A program made the position numbers and the translations under genes. From DASRDR01 sp963812945 [NCBI: uncultured Candidatus Rokubacteria bacterium] (GTDB taxonomy: Bacteria; Methylomirabilota; Methylomirabilia; Rokubacteriales), in contig CAWEXD010000008.1 of NCBI GenBank assembly GCA_963812945.1, positions 3,906,001-3,970,000 on the forward strand: a stretch of DNA of 64,000 nt, given 5' to 3'. The notes below the pieces were generated by a model that was given only the letters and a program-made list of their open reading frames with translations, was not told where the DNA came from and searched no databases. Positions 8,645-17,191 of the stretch are shown here, piece after piece. Position 1 is the first letter of the stretch. The number at the start of each line of letters is the position of its first letter.

Positions 8645-10168
8645 GTGACGCTCGCCGACGCGTTCCTGCATCTCTTCACCCTCAAGGCCTTCGGAGTCAT
8701 GGTCGCGGGGGTCGCGCTCGGCGTCTCGGTCGGCGTGCTGCCCGGGATCACGGCCGGGACCCTCATGGCCCTCACGCTGCCGTTCACCTACCAGATGGGG
8801 AGCGTCGAGGCGGTCTCGCTGCTGGTCGCCATGTTCGTGGGAGGCGTGTCGGGCGGCCTCATCACGGCGACCCTGATGCGCATTCCCGGCGAGCCCAACG
8901 CGATCATGACCTGCCTCGACGGCTACCAGCTCGCCCGGCGCGGCCAGCCCGGCCGGGCGCTCGGACTCGGCAACGCCTCGTCCCTGGTCGGGGGCGCCCT
9001 GTCGTGGAGCGCACTGGTGCTGCTGTCCCCGCCGCTCGCTCGCCTTGCCGTGGCGTTTGGCCCGTTCGAGAACTTCGCCGTGATCGTCATGGCCCTGATC
9101 CTGATCTCGTCGCTGTCCGAGGCCTCCTTCCTCAAGGGACTCTCGGCCGGCCTCTTGGGCATGCTGGTGTCCTTCCCCGGCATCGACGAGAGCTCGGGGA
9201 TCGTGCGGCTGACCTTCGGCGTCACCGCGCTCGAGGGCGGGTTCAACAGCCTGCCCGTCATCCTCGGCATGTTCGCGGTCAGCCAGGTCGTCGCCGACGC
9301 CCTGAACGTGGAGGCCGGGGCGCAACCCATCCGGGCCTCGATGCACGGCATGTTCGTGTCGCTGCGCGACTACGTCGTGCACGGCTGGAACATGGTGCGC
9401 TCGTCGCTGATCGGGATCTGGATCGGCATCCTGCCGGGGGTGGGCGCCACCGTCGCCTCCATCGTGGCCTACACGACGGCGAAGAACCTCTCGAAGCGGC
9501 CTGAGGAGTTCGGGTCGGGCAGCGAGGAGGCGATCGTCGCGGCCGAGAGCGCCAACAACGCCACCACCGGCGGCACCCTGGTGCCCATCCTGACGCTCGG
9601 CATCGCGGGCGGCCTGACCGACTCGGTCCTGCTGGGGGCCCTGGTCATCCACAACCTGCAGCCGGGGCCGCTGCTCTTCAAGAACAATCCCGAGATCGTG
9701 AACACGATCTTCGCCACTCACCTGGTGGCGCATCTGGTGATGTTCGCTCTGATGACCTTCGGCATCGCCCTGTTCGCGCGCCTGATGCTGGTGCCGCCGG
9801 CGATAATCCTGCCGATGGTGATTGTGTTCTCCGTCATCGGCGCCTTCGCGCTCAACAACCGCCCGTTCGACATCTGGGTGATGCTCGGGTTCGGCCTGCT
9901 CGGCATCCTGCTGGAGCTGGCCCGGGTCCCGCTCGCTCCCTTCGTGGTCGGCCTGGTGCTGGCGCCCACCGCCGAGGCCGAACTCCGGGCGGGCCTCATG
10001 GCCTCGGCGGGCAGCTACCTGCCGCTCGTGCAGCGCCCGATGGCCGGCACGATGCTGGCCATCGCGGCCGTGATGTTCGTCTGGCCGTTCGTACGGGAGT
10101 GGCGCCGGGCGGCCCGCGGGCCGGCCGGCCGGCCACCGGAGACGGTCCACACACCCACGGGAGGATGA
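8645..10168 (+). CDS. tctA: TctA-family permease of tripartite tricarboxylate transporter
   Basis: This 507-residue membrane protein has about 11-12 hydrophobic segments and the TctA hallmarks: GVLPGITAGTLMALTLPFTY near residue 35, an internal repeat GIWIGILPGVGATVASIVAY near residue 260, and ESANNATTGGTLVPILTLGI. TctA is the large transmembrane subunit that, with TctB and the periplasmic binding protein TctC, carries carboxylates by a secondary sodium- or proton-coupled mechanism. It starts with GTG shortly after TctB. Its stop codon overlaps an ATG at 10165, leading directly into the binding-protein gene. Confidence 0.9.
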   Translation: MTLADAFLHLFTLKAFGVMVAGVALGVSVGVLPGITAGTLMALTLPFTYQMGSVEAVSLLVAMFVGGVSGGLITATLMRIPGEPNAIMTCLDGYQLARRGQPGRALGLGNASSLVGGALSWSALVLLSPPLARLAVAFGPFENFAVIVMALILISSLSEASFLKGLSAGLLGMLVSFPGIDESSGIVRLTFGVTALEGGFNSLPVILGMFAVSQVVADALNVEAGAQPIRASMHGMFVSLRDYVVHGWNMVRSSLIGIWIGILPGVGATVASIVAYTTAKNLSKRPEEFGSGSEEAIVAAESANNATTGGTLVPILTLGIAGGLTDSVLLGALVIHNLQPGPLLFKNNPEIVNTIFATHLVAHLVMFALMTFGIALFARLMLVPPAIILPMVIVFSVIGAFALNNRPFDIWVMLGFGLLGILLELARVPLAPFVVGLVLAPTAEAELRAGLMASAGSYLPLVQRPMAGTMLAIAAVMFVWPFVREWRRAARGPAGRPPETVHTPTGG

Positions 10169-10170
10169 CC

Positions 10171-11166
10171 ATGGACACGCTCACTCGACGCAACGCACTC
10201 CGGATCCTGGCCGCCGCCGGCGTGATGCCGCTCGGTCTGGCCCGCATGGCCGCCGCCGCGTATCCCGATAAGCCGGTGCGGATGATCATCCCGATCGCGC
10301 CGGGCGGTCAGACCGACGTAGTCGGCCGCCTCCTGCAACAGACCATCGAGCGGCGGAAGCTGCTGCCGCAGCCGATCGTCGTCGTCAACAACGCGGCGGC
10401 CGGAGGCACCGTCGGTACCCGCCTGATCAAGGACGCCGATCCGGACGGCCACACCATCGGGATGTTCCACATGGGCCTGCTGACCGCGCCCGCGGTCGGG
10501 GTGGTGGACTACGACCACACCGCCTTCGAGCTGATCGGCCAGGTCGGGCGCACCCAGGTGGGCCTGGGGGCCCTGGAGGACAGCCGCTTCAAGTCGATCC
10601 AGGACGTGCTGGCCGAGGCCCGGGCCAAGCCGGAGACGATCACGGTGGCAATGAACATCGGGCTGTTGCCGCACTTCGTGCCGCTCATGTTCCAGCAGGA
10701 CGCGGGGGTCAGGTTCCGGTACGTGCAGTCCGGCGGCGGTGCCGTGCGCCTGAAGTCCATCCTCGGCAAGCACACGGAGCTGTCGCTCTTTTCGGGCCCG
10801 GAGTTCCTGCTGTTCAAGGCGCAGGGCATCCGGCCGCTCGTCATGTTCTCCGCGGAGCGCGCGCCCGAGCTGCCCGACGTGCCGACCGCGAAGGAGGCCG
10901 GCGTGCCGACGGTCTTCGAGGAGCGCGTCATCGTGTTCGCGCCGAAGGGGGTGCCGCCGGCGAACCTGGACCTGGTGGCCCGGGCCTTGCGCGGGGCCAT
11001 GGAGGATCCCGAGGTCGCCGCCCGCTACAAGGGGCTCGGCATCGACGGCGTCTTCATCGAGGGGCCCCGGCTCAGGACGATCCTCGACGCGCTCAAGGGA
11101 CCGATCACGAAAGTGGGCGACGTGGTCAAGCAGGCCCAGGCAGAGCAGGCGCAAAAGAAACAGTGA
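10171..11166 (+). CDS. tctC: TctC/Bug-family periplasmic substrate-binding protein
   Basis: This protein of about 331 residues starts with an export signal carrying adjacent arginines (LTRRNALRILAAAGVMPLGL), suggesting Tat or Sec export. The mature part follows the TctC/Bug pattern: YPDKPVRMIIPIAPGGQTD, GGTVGTRLIKDADPDGHT and DVPTAKEAGVPTVFEE. Bug proteins bind carboxylates or amides in the periplasm and deliver them to TctAB. The ATG at 10171 sits six bases after GGGAGG; the ATG at 10165 is an alternative overlapping the TctA stop. The set sulfatase-TctB-TctA-TctC is one transcriptional unit by spacing. Confidence 0.88.
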   Translation: MDTLTRRNALRILAAAGVMPLGLARMAAAAYPDKPVRMIIPIAPGGQTDVVGRLLQQTIERRKLLPQPIVVVNNAAAGGTVGTRLIKDADPDGHTIGMFHMGLLTAPAVGVVDYDHTAFELIGQVGRTQVGLGALEDSRFKSIQDVLAEARAKPETITVAMNIGLLPHFVPLMFQQDAGVRFRYVQSGGGAVRLKSILGKHTELSLFSGPEFLLFKAQGIRPLVMFSAERAPELPDVPTAKEAGVPTVFEERVIVFAPKGVPPANLDLVARALRGAMEDPEVAARYKGLGIDGVFIEGPRLRTILDALKGPITKVGDVVKQAQAEQAQKKQ

Positions 11167-11208
11167 GCGCGCGCAGCGCCATGGCCTTCTTCGAGCTGCG
11201 GATGTACC

Positions 11209-11307
11209 GATCCCGGACCACCGCTCACTCAGGCCGGGCTGCTGCGACACCTGATGCGTGACGCCGGCGTGGACCCCGATGAGTTTCGCCGACTGCTGAA
11301 TCAGTAA
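11209..11307 (+). pseudogene. 3' remnant of a hicA-like toxin gene
   Basis: This 99-base stretch ends in codons for DPDEFRRLLNQ and TAA, matching the end of the hicA relic at 17320-17420 (shared GATCCCGGACCACCGC at the start and DAxVDPxEF at the end). The part before 11209 is unrelated. It lacks one base relative to the other copy near 11236, so even the tail is frameshifted. The dispersed repeat copy 2 follows directly, as it does after the other hicA relic. Confidence 0.6.
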
Positions 11308-11335
11308 CGCGGACGTCTCGCGAGTGAGTCTGGGC

Positions 11336-11433
11336 GGTCGATTTCGCTATGCCCGAAACTATGCCCGCGGCCACCCTCCGCAGGCCCGACTTCACCCCCC
11401 GCCAGCCAAGCACCGAACGAGAAACCCCTCGGC
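11336..11433. repeat. Dispersed repeat, copy 2 (lacks tRNA part)
   Basis: This segment aligns with 5341-5438 and 17449-17544, including GCTATGCCCGAAACTATGCC and CCGCCAGCCAAGCACC, but ends at the first arm of the hairpin (CCCCTCGG). Neither the second arm nor the tRNA-Asp half is present. Together with the hicA tail upstream, the homology to copy 3 extends over about 225 bases (11209-11433). Confidence 0.7.
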
Positions 11434-11480
11434 AGAAGGCCAGTGGTCTCTCGAGCATAGTGTGAGCTTCCGGTTGCTGA

Positions 11481-11498
11481 TACATGCACGTGCATGTA
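11481..11498. promoter_or_regulatory. Perfect 18-bp palindrome, likely antitoxin operator
   Basis: TACATGCACGTGCATGTA is a perfect inverted repeat 26 bases before the antitoxin start. VapB-type antitoxins with ribbon-helix-helix or AbrB folds autorepress by binding such palindromes. The site is the obvious operator candidate for the following VapBC pair. Confidence 0.6.
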
Positions 11499-11524
11499 AG
11501 ATCGCCCTCGGAGGAGGACTGCCG

Positions 11525-11764
11525 ATGCGCACGACGATCGAGATGAAACCGGAACATCGCGCCAAGCTGCTCGAACTGGCGGCCCACCGTGGCGCCAAGG
11601 GGTTCTCGGAGCTCGTGAGTGAGGCCCTCGAGGCCTACCTCCGCGCGGAGGCCGACCGCGAGGCGCAACGGAAGCGCGCTGTGCTGCTGAAGGGGGCCAT
11701 GCCGTCCCCGGAGGCCAAGTCCCTACGGGACGCGGCGGAGGCGCTCCGGAGATCCTGGCGATGA
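11525..11764 (+). CDS. VapB-like ribbon-helix-helix antitoxin
   Basis: This 79-residue protein starts MRTTIEMKPEHRAKLLELAA, the strand-helix-helix pattern of ribbon-helix-helix DNA-binding antitoxins (FSELVSEALEAYL is the second helix). It ends in a basic helix of the sort that wraps around a PIN toxin. GGAGGAGG precedes the ATG. Its last codons overlap the toxin start (TGATG arrangement), as expected for a co-translated toxin-antitoxin pair. The upstream palindrome at 11481-11498 is its likely binding site. Confidence 0.75.
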   Translation: MRTTIEMKPEHRAKLLELAAHRGAKGFSELVSEALEAYLRAEADREAQRKRAVLLKGAMPSPEAKSLRDAAEALRRSWR

Positions 11765-12159
11765 TGGTCGCCGACAGCGACGTGCTCATCGACTTCTTGG
11801 AGGGCCGAGCCCCGGTAGCGAATCGGATCGCGCTGGAACTCGACCGCGGCCAGCTCCGGACCACGGTGATCACGCGCTTCGAGCTGCTCGCGGGAGCGAA
11901 GACTGCGCGCCAGCTCAAGCTCGTCGGCGAACTCCTCGCCGCCTTGCCGTGTCTTCCACTCGACGAGCCGGGAGCCGATGCGGCGGCCGAGATCCGTCGA
12001 ACCCTGGAACGGGACGGCGTGGGCATCGGCATGGCCGACAGCCTCATCGCCGGGATCGTGGTGACGCAGCACGGCGTCCTCCTCACACGGAACCGACGCC
12101 ATTTCGAACGGGTGCCCGGGCTGCCTCTGGGCCGGATAGGCCGGACGGACGGAGACTAG
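11761..12159 (+). CDS. VapC-like PIN-domain ribonuclease toxin
   Basis: This 132-residue PIN-domain protein carries the acidic residues of the active site: Asp in VADSDVLIDFL (residues 5-7), Glu in RFELLAGAK (about 41) and Asp in GMADSLIAG (about 93), followed by LLTRNRRHFERVPG, the usual end of the domain. VapC toxins are metal-dependent ribonucleases that cut tRNA or rRNA. The neighbouring antitoxin gene overlaps its start. The pair is intact and probably functional. Confidence 0.85.
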   Translation: MMVADSDVLIDFLEGRAPVANRIALELDRGQLRTTVITRFELLAGAKTARQLKLVGELLAALPCLPLDEPGADAAAEIRRTLERDGVGIGMADSLIAGIVVTQHGVLLTRNRRHFERVPGLPLGRIGRTDGD

Positions 12160-12288
12160 ATTGACGTGTCCGAGCGATCGCGGTACTTCTTCGTCACGTG
12201 GAGCGGGGACCCCGCGCCTTCTGTGACGTCGGCGGCGTGATCACCGTCGCCCAGGGGATCCAGCCCCGGCGCCCCCGTAGCCGGTGAC

Positions 12289-15033
12289 ATGGCGCGCGAG
12301 TCCTCGATCGAGCGACAGCTCACGCTCGCGGTCTCCCCCTCGGGGCGGCTCCGCTTCCTCGAGAGCCCGGACGCGCCGCCGCTCGACCCGAAGCTGGCCG
12401 AGGCGATCACGGCCGCCTTCGCCGATGGAACGGCCGCCGGGCTCTTTCATCTCGGCGCCGTCCAGGTCTCCACCCCGCTTCCGCCCACGCTGGGATTCTT
12501 CCGGGACTTCGCACGGCTCTTCATTGCCCGGCTTTGTGCCATCGGCGATCTCGAGGAGCGGGGAGCCCAGGTCGATGTCCCGGTCCCGCCGGGTCTGCTC
12601 GACCAACTCGCCAGTGAGGTACCGCCGCTGGCCGGAGCCGAGTATCTGGATGCGGCGCGGCTCGAGACGTGGTGGGCAGACCTCGAGGCGTTCTTCCGCG
12701 AGGAGATCCGCCGCCACCGAGGAAGCGCCCAGTCCTACCTGCAGGCCAAGAACCCCGTCTGGAACCTCGTCGGGCGAGTGTACTTCCACCTGGCGGAGAA
12801 CAAGGCCGACCCCGATCATCCCTTCGCCTTTCTCGCCACCTACACGACCCGTCTCTCGGGCCAGGCCCGGCCGCAGCATCAGCCCCTCGGCCAGGCGTTG
12901 CGCACCCTCTCCGGCGACAGGGCCGCGCTCCTGTCCTTGCTCGCTCCCGTCGACCGCGCCGCGGCGGCGAGTCCCCTGCTCAAGGATCTGGTGGACACCG
13001 GCGATGTGTTCCAGCCCCTCGCCTGGACGCCCCGAGAGGCTCACCGCTTCCTCCAGGACTTGCCCGCCTTCGAGGCGGCCGGCGTCATCGTCCGGGTGCC
13101 GGACTGGTGGAAGAAGGATCGCCCCCGACGGCTCGAGGTGAGCATCACCGTCGGCGGCAAGCCGCCGTCCACCCTGGGGCTGGACGCGCTCCTGGACTTC
13201 TCGGTCGCCCTGACGCTCGACGGCGAAACCATCTCCGACGCCGAGTGGCGAGCGATTCTCGCCAAAGTGGACGGGCTCGCCCTCGTCCGCGGGAAGTGGG
13301 TGGAGCTCGACCGGGAGAAGCTCCGGGAGATCCTCGGCCACTGGGAGGAGGCGCGCCGCGCGGCGCGTAACGGCCTGTCCTTCCGGGAGGCGATGCGCCT
13401 CCTGGCCGGGACGGCCATCGAAGACGGACAGCCGGCCGCGGTGCCGGAGGGCGGGGGCGACTGGTCCCGGGTGGTCGCGGGAGAGTGGCTCGCGACCACA
13501 CTGGCGCACCTGCGCACACCCGAGGCGCTGGCCACGGCCAATCCCCGGTTCCTCCGGACGGCGCTCCGCCCCTACCAGGAGATCGGGGTGCGCTGGCTCT
13601 GGTTCCTCTCACGCCTCGGCCTGGGCGCCTGCCTGGCTGATGACATGGGACTGGGCAAGACGATCCAGGTGCTGGGCCTGCTCCTACTGTTGAAGACCGG
13701 GCCGGCTTCGCGCTCCGCGAGTGGCCGAGGTGGCGGGGATCCTCGGCCACCGAGCCTCCTCGTGGTGCCGGCGTCCTTGATCGCCAACTGGCAACAGGAG
13801 ATCGGGCGGTTCGCGCCCAGTCTCGAGGTGTTCGTGGCTCATCCGTCGGAGCGGCCGAGTCGAGAGCTGACCGCTCTGGCCGCGGAGGATCTGGCCGGCG
13901 CGGATCTCGTCATCACCACCTATGGTCAGGTGCCACGCCTGCCCTGGCTCGGCGAGATCGAGTGGACCCTGCTGGTGCTCGACGAGGCCCAGGCGATCAA
14001 GAACCCCTCCGCCAAGCAGGCGCGAGCGGTCAAGCGGCTCCGGAGCCGAGCCCGGGTGGCCCTGACGGGCACGCCGATCGAGAACCGGCTCGCCGATCTC
14101 TGGTCACTGTTCGACTTCCTGAACCCCGGACTCCTGGGGAGCGCCCGCGCCTTCACGCGTGTCACCCGGGAGCTGGCGGCGGGTGGTGATCGCCACTACG
14201 GGCCACTCCGTGCCCTGGTGCGGCCCTACATCCTGCGGCGGCTCAAGACCGACCGCCAGGTCATCACCGACCTGCCCGACAAGACCGAGATGCGCGCGTT
14301 CTGCCCCCTGACCCGGAAGCAGGCCGCCCTCTACCAGCAGGCGGTGAAGGAGCTCGAGCACCGACTGAGCGCGATAGAGGGGATGGAGCGGCGCGGCACG
14401 ATCCTCGCCACCCTCCTGCGCCTCAAGCAGATCTGCAACCATCCATCGCAGTGGCTTGGCGACGGCAGCTACGCGCCCGACCAGAGCGGGAAGTTCGCTC
14501 GGCTGGCCGAGCTGGGCGAGGAGCTGGCCCTCCGACAGGAGAAGGTGCTCGTGTTCACCCAGTTCCGCGAGATGACCAGCCCGCTGTCAGAGCTCCTCGG
14601 CCGGGTCTTCGGCCGGGCCGGCCTGGTGCTCCACGGCCAGACGCCGGTGAAGGAGCGGATGGCCCTCGTCGAGCGCTTCCAGACCGACGAGACCATCCCC
14701 TTCTTCGTGCTCTCCCTCCGGGCTGGCGGGACCGGGCTCAACTTGACAGCCGCGTCGCAGGTGATCCACTTCGACCGCTGGTGGAATCCTGCCGTCGAGA
14801 ACCAGGCGACCGACCGCGCGTTCCGCATCGGGCAGCAGCGGAACGTAGTCGTCCACAAGTTCGTCTGCCGCGGCACCGTGGAGGAGCGGATCGACGCCCT
14901 GATCGAGCAGAAGAAGGGGCTGGCGGCGGACCTCCTGGAGGCGGGTGGGGACGGCCTCGTCACCGAGATGAGCGACGCCGACGTCATGCGGATCGTCTCG
15001 CTCGACCTCCGCAGCGCGCTCGCGGAGGCGTGA
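12289..15033 (+). CDS. SNF2-family DNA helicase/ATPase
   Basis: This 914-residue protein has an N-terminal bacterial SNF2-associated region (about 1-430) and a complete Swi2/Snf2 ATPase core. Motif I is LADDMGLGKTIQVLGLLLLL (about 446-465), motif II is the DEAQ box (LVLDEAQAIKN, about 563), motif III is ALTGTPIENR, and motif VI is ATDRAFRIGQQRNVVVHKF (about 838-856). Such enzymes use ATP to move along double-stranded DNA and displace proteins. The next gene encodes a SWIM zinc-finger protein, a common partner of this bacterial subfamily. The two are separated by 11 bases and probably function together. The cellular role of the pair is not established. Confidence 0.9.
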   Translation: MARESSIERQLTLAVSPSGRLRFLESPDAPPLDPKLAEAITAAFADGTAAGLFHLGAVQVSTPLPPTLGFFRDFARLFIARLCAIGDLEERGAQVDVPVPPGLLDQLASEVPPLAGAEYLDAARLETWWADLEAFFREEIRRHRGSAQSYLQAKNPVWNLVGRVYFHLAENKADPDHPFAFLATYTTRLSGQARPQHQPLGQALRTLSGDRAALLSLLAPVDRAAAASPLLKDLVDTGDVFQPLAWTPREAHRFLQDLPAFEAAGVIVRVPDWWKKDRPRRLEVSITVGGKPPSTLGLDALLDFSVALTLDGETISDAEWRAILAKVDGLALVRGKWVELDREKLREILGHWEEARRAARNGLSFREAMRLLAGTAIEDGQPAAVPEGGGDWSRVVAGEWLATTLAHLRTPEALATANPRFLRTALRPYQEIGVRWLWFLSRLGLGACLADDMGLGKTIQVLGLLLLLKTGPASRSASGRGGGDPRPPSLLVVPASLIANWQQEIGRFAPSLEVFVAHPSERPSRELTALAAEDLAGADLVITTYGQVPRLPWLGEIEWTLLVLDEAQAIKNPSAKQARAVKRLRSRARVALTGTPIENRLADLWSLFDFLNPGLLGSARAFTRVTRELAAGGDRHYGPLRALVRPYILRRLKTDRQVITDLPDKTEMRAFCPLTRKQAALYQQAVKELEHRLSAIEGMERRGTILATLLRLKQICNHPSQWLGDGSYAPDQSGKFARLAELGEELALRQEKVLVFTQFREMTSPLSELLGRVFGRAGLVLHGQTPVKERMALVERFQTDETIPFFVLSLRAGGTGLNLTAASQVIHFDRWWNPAVENQATDRAFRIGQQRNVVVHKFVCRGTVEERIDALIEQKKGLAADLLEAGGDGLVTEMSDADVMRIVSLDLRSALAEA

Positions 15034-15044
15034 AGGAGCAGACC

Positions 15045-15974
15045 ATGGCCTGGTACGAGTGGCGGCCCTACGTGCCGGTCGCGGTGCGGCGCCAGAATGC
15101 GACGCGCGAGATCGCCCGGTTCAGGAAAAAGGGCGCACCCCTCATCCCCGTGGTGATCCAGGGACGCACGATCGCCCGGAGCTTCTGGGGCAAGGCCTGG
15201 TGCGACAACCTCGAGCGGTACAGCGACTTCGCCAACCGGCTCCCTCGCGGCCGGACCTACGTCCGCAACGGGTCGGTGATGGACCTGCAGCTCGGCGCCG
15301 GCACGGTCACGGCCCTCGTCTGCGGCAGTGAGCTCTACCGGATCTCCGTCGCGATCACGCCCTTGCCCAGGCCCCGCTGGCGGGCGGTGGTCCGGGAGTG
15401 CGCGGGGAAGATCGGGTCGCTGGTGGAGCTCCTGCAGGGGCAGTTCTCGCGCGCGGTCATGGAGACGTTGATCCGGCGACAGACCGGCCTGTTCCCGTCG
15501 GCCAAGGAGATCGCCTTCGAGTGCTCCTGCCCCGACTGGGCGGCGATGTGCAAGCACGTGGCGGCCACCCTGTACGGGGTCGGCGCGCGCCTCGACGCCG
15601 AGCCCGAGCTGTTCTTTCGGCTGCGGCGCGTCGATCAGCTGGACCTGCTCACGGCGGCCAGCAGCGGCGCGGCTCTGGCCGCGCAGGGCGGCGGGACGCG
15701 CAAGCGGATCGCTGAGACCGCGCTGAGCGCGGTCTTTGGAATCGAACTGGACGAGTCCTCAAGGGAGCCCGGCCTGCCACCCGGGGCCGCACTCGAAGGA
15801 CGGCGGAGGGCAGCGTCGGCCGCCGCTCGGATTCAACGGGGACGTGCCACCGTCCGCGATCCCGAAGTCCCCCGCACGGTGCGCCCGCGCCGGGCGATTC
15901 CCAGCGCCAGGGCCGACCCGCCGGTTCGGTCCCCCGCGGCACTACGCTCCCGGCGTCGGACGACGAGGGGCTGA
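15045..15974 (+). CDS. SWIM zinc-finger protein
   Basis: The first 235 or so residues form a standard SWIM protein: MAWYEWRPYVPVAVRRQNAT at the start, RTIARSFWGKAWCDNLE, and the zinc-binding C-x-C...C-x-H motif in ECSCPDWAAMCKHVAAT (about 164-180). SWIM domains bind DNA or protein and accompany SNF2 helicases such as the one immediately upstream. From about residue 240 the frame runs into a dispersed repeat (15770-15965) and the composition becomes Arg/Pro/Ala-rich. The last 65 or so residues may be a read-through fusion created when the repeat replaced the original end. The ATG at 15045 follows AAGGAG. Confidence 0.8.
   Translation: MAWYEWRPYVPVAVRRQNATREIARFRKKGAPLIPVVIQGRTIARSFWGKAWCDNLERYSDFANRLPRGRTYVRNGSVMDLQLGAGTVTALVCGSELYRISVAITPLPRPRWRAVVRECAGKIGSLVELLQGQFSRAVMETLIRRQTGLFPSAKEIAFECSCPDWAAMCKHVAATLYGVGARLDAEPELFFRLRRVDQLDLLTAASSGAALAAQGGGTRKRIAETALSAVFGIELDESSREPGLPPGAALEGRRRAASAAARIQRGRATVRDPEVPRTVRPRRAIPSARADPPVRSPAALRSRRRTTRG
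15770..15965. repeat. Second dispersed repeat family, copy 1
   Basis: This stretch of about 190 bases is similar to 20330-20520. Shared landmarks include CCGTCCGCGATCC, GAAG before a CCCCCGC run, and a closing CGGTCCCC...CGGC. It overlaps the 3' end of the SWIM reading frame. No open frame or terminal repeats characteristic of an insertion sequence are seen. Confidence 0.55.
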
Positions 15975-16159
15975 TCGCCCGGCATTCGGCCGAGTCTACG
16001 CCAGACATGCAGAGAGATAGACTCCGACTCGGGATCGGCGATCCGCAAAGAGCGCGCCTGGTGGCCCGACACAGAGCCGGCCAACACGCTCGACCACTGC
16101 GGCACCGGCCCTCGGGAGTACGAATGGACGACGGCAGGCGAGTCAGAGGTCGCAGGACG

Positions 16160-16576
16160 ATGCGTCTACCGAGTCGAGCCCAGACCACCTCCGCGGCACA
16201 GATCAACATCTCCGGCAAGTGGCGCATCACGGAGATGGACCTCTGGGACCGAGAGGCGATCGACCTCGTTGGGCCTGCCTTCATCGAGTTCAAGGGCGAG
16301 GGAGGTCAGTTCCGCTTCATAGCTGTCGATGGGTGGATGGATTGCGGGCACGGGCAGCGGAACGGCCGGCCCTCCGTCGACTTCACCTGGGACGGCAACG
16401 ATGAGGGCGATCCCGTGAGTGGTCGAGGCTGGGTGATTCTCCGGCAGGATGGCTCCCTGATCGGGCACATCTACTTTCACCACGGAGACGACTCGGGTTT
16501 CCAGGCCATGCCCTTCGAAGGCGACGAGCAGCCCATCGCGAGATCGAGCCCGAAGACCAAGCGACGCCTTCGATGA
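16160..16576 (+). CDS. Conserved small hypothetical protein
   Basis: This protein of about 138 residues has the pattern ISGKWRITEMDLWDREAIDL, PAFIEFKGEGGQFRFIAVDG and FTWDGNDEGDPVSGRGWVIL, which I recognise as a widespread uncharacterised bacterial family with a beta-rich lipocalin- or barrel-like composition. No signal peptide, metal motif or known catalytic residues are visible. The ATG at 16160 is chosen because the homologous region begins just after it; the open frame continues upstream to 16007 with arginine-rich, unlikely sequence. Its neighbours are relics and toxin-antitoxin genes. Confidence 0.65.
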   Translation: MRLPSRAQTTSAAQINISGKWRITEMDLWDREAIDLVGPAFIEFKGEGGQFRFIAVDGWMDCGHGQRNGRPSVDFTWDGNDEGDPVSGRGWVILRQDGSLIGHIYFHHGDDSGFQAMPFEGDEQPIARSSPKTKRRLR

Positions 16577-16712
16577 AGGAGCCCAATGCTGCCCGAACGA
16601 GGCAAATGAAGTGCCTGATCGAGACGGCGCTCGCGCCAGGACGTTTCCTTTCGTAGCGGGGAAGGTCTGGAAAGAGAAGCGAGACCAACGGTGAAGCAGG
16701 CGAGGGATCACG

Positions 16713-16857
16713 ATGAACCTGACGACCCTGAAGGAGACGCCACCGTGGGAGTGGCCCGAAGGGGGCCGCGGCGACGCTGCTCGACATCCTTCGGGGTGGC
16801 CGGGGCTCGGCATCCGATCTCCTTCTGGCCGCTGAACTTGCCGGCGATCTCACAAGG
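16713..16857 (+). pseudogene. 5' fragment of a conserved hypothetical gene
   Basis: The start MNLTTLKETPPWEWPEG is followed, after a frame change near 16763, by AAATLLDILRGGRGSASDLL and LAAELAGDLT. I recall a widespread uncharacterised HEAT-like family beginning this way; that memory is the only basis for the link. Homology stops abruptly at about 16857, after which the hicB promoter region begins. The gene is both frameshifted and truncated. Confidence 0.45.
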
Positions 16858-16909
16858 GACACTCGGAGCCGGCCATGTCGCCCACTTTTTCCCGGCCCGC
16901 GTCGAAAGC

Positions 16910-16938
16910 CGACTCTTACCGGCATCCCGTCCTATAAT
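16910..16938 (+). promoter_or_regulatory. Probable hicB promoter
   Basis: A perfect TATAAT at 16933-16938 stands 26 bases before the hicB ATG in otherwise GC-rich DNA. The -35 side (around 16910-16915) matches the consensus poorly, so activity may need a regulator or rely on the strong -10. Confidence 0.5.
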
Positions 16939-16963
16939 GTCCGCTACCGGGGGGATACGGCGA

Positions 16964-17191
16964 ATGAAGGCCTACGACTTCAAGGTGCTCTTGGAACCGG
17001 ATGAGACCGGTGGGTACGTCGCGACGTGCCCGTCTCTTCCAGGGTGCTACAGCCAGGGCGACACGGTCGACGGGGCGCTGGATAACATCCGCGAAGCCAT
17101 CGAGCTCTGCCTGGAGGACATGCAGGCCCACGGGGAGATCATCCCGGATCCCTCCCGAGTCCTGGTCGGAACCGTCGTCGTCACCCGATGA
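16964..17191 (+). CDS. hicB: HicB-type antitoxin
   Basis: This 75-residue protein is a short HicB: MKAYDFKVLLEPDETGGYVA, then CPSLPGCYSQGDTVDGALDN and IREAIELCLEDM, the degenerate RNase H-like fold typical of HicB. HicB neutralises the dsRBD-like ribonuclease HicA. No C-terminal DNA-binding domain is present. The hicA start overlaps its stop (ATGA at 17188), but that hicA is frameshifted, so this antitoxin may be an orphan. A good -10 box lies upstream. Confidence 0.85.
   Translation: MKAYDFKVLLEPDETGGYVATCPSLPGCYSQGDTVDGALDNIREAIELCLEDMQAHGEIIPDPSRVLVGTVVVTR

Noticed and set aside
12160-12288. Small peptide gene between vapC and the SNF2 helicase
   Set aside because: A GTG-initiated frame of about 24 codons exists but has no ribosome-binding site or recognisable pattern.
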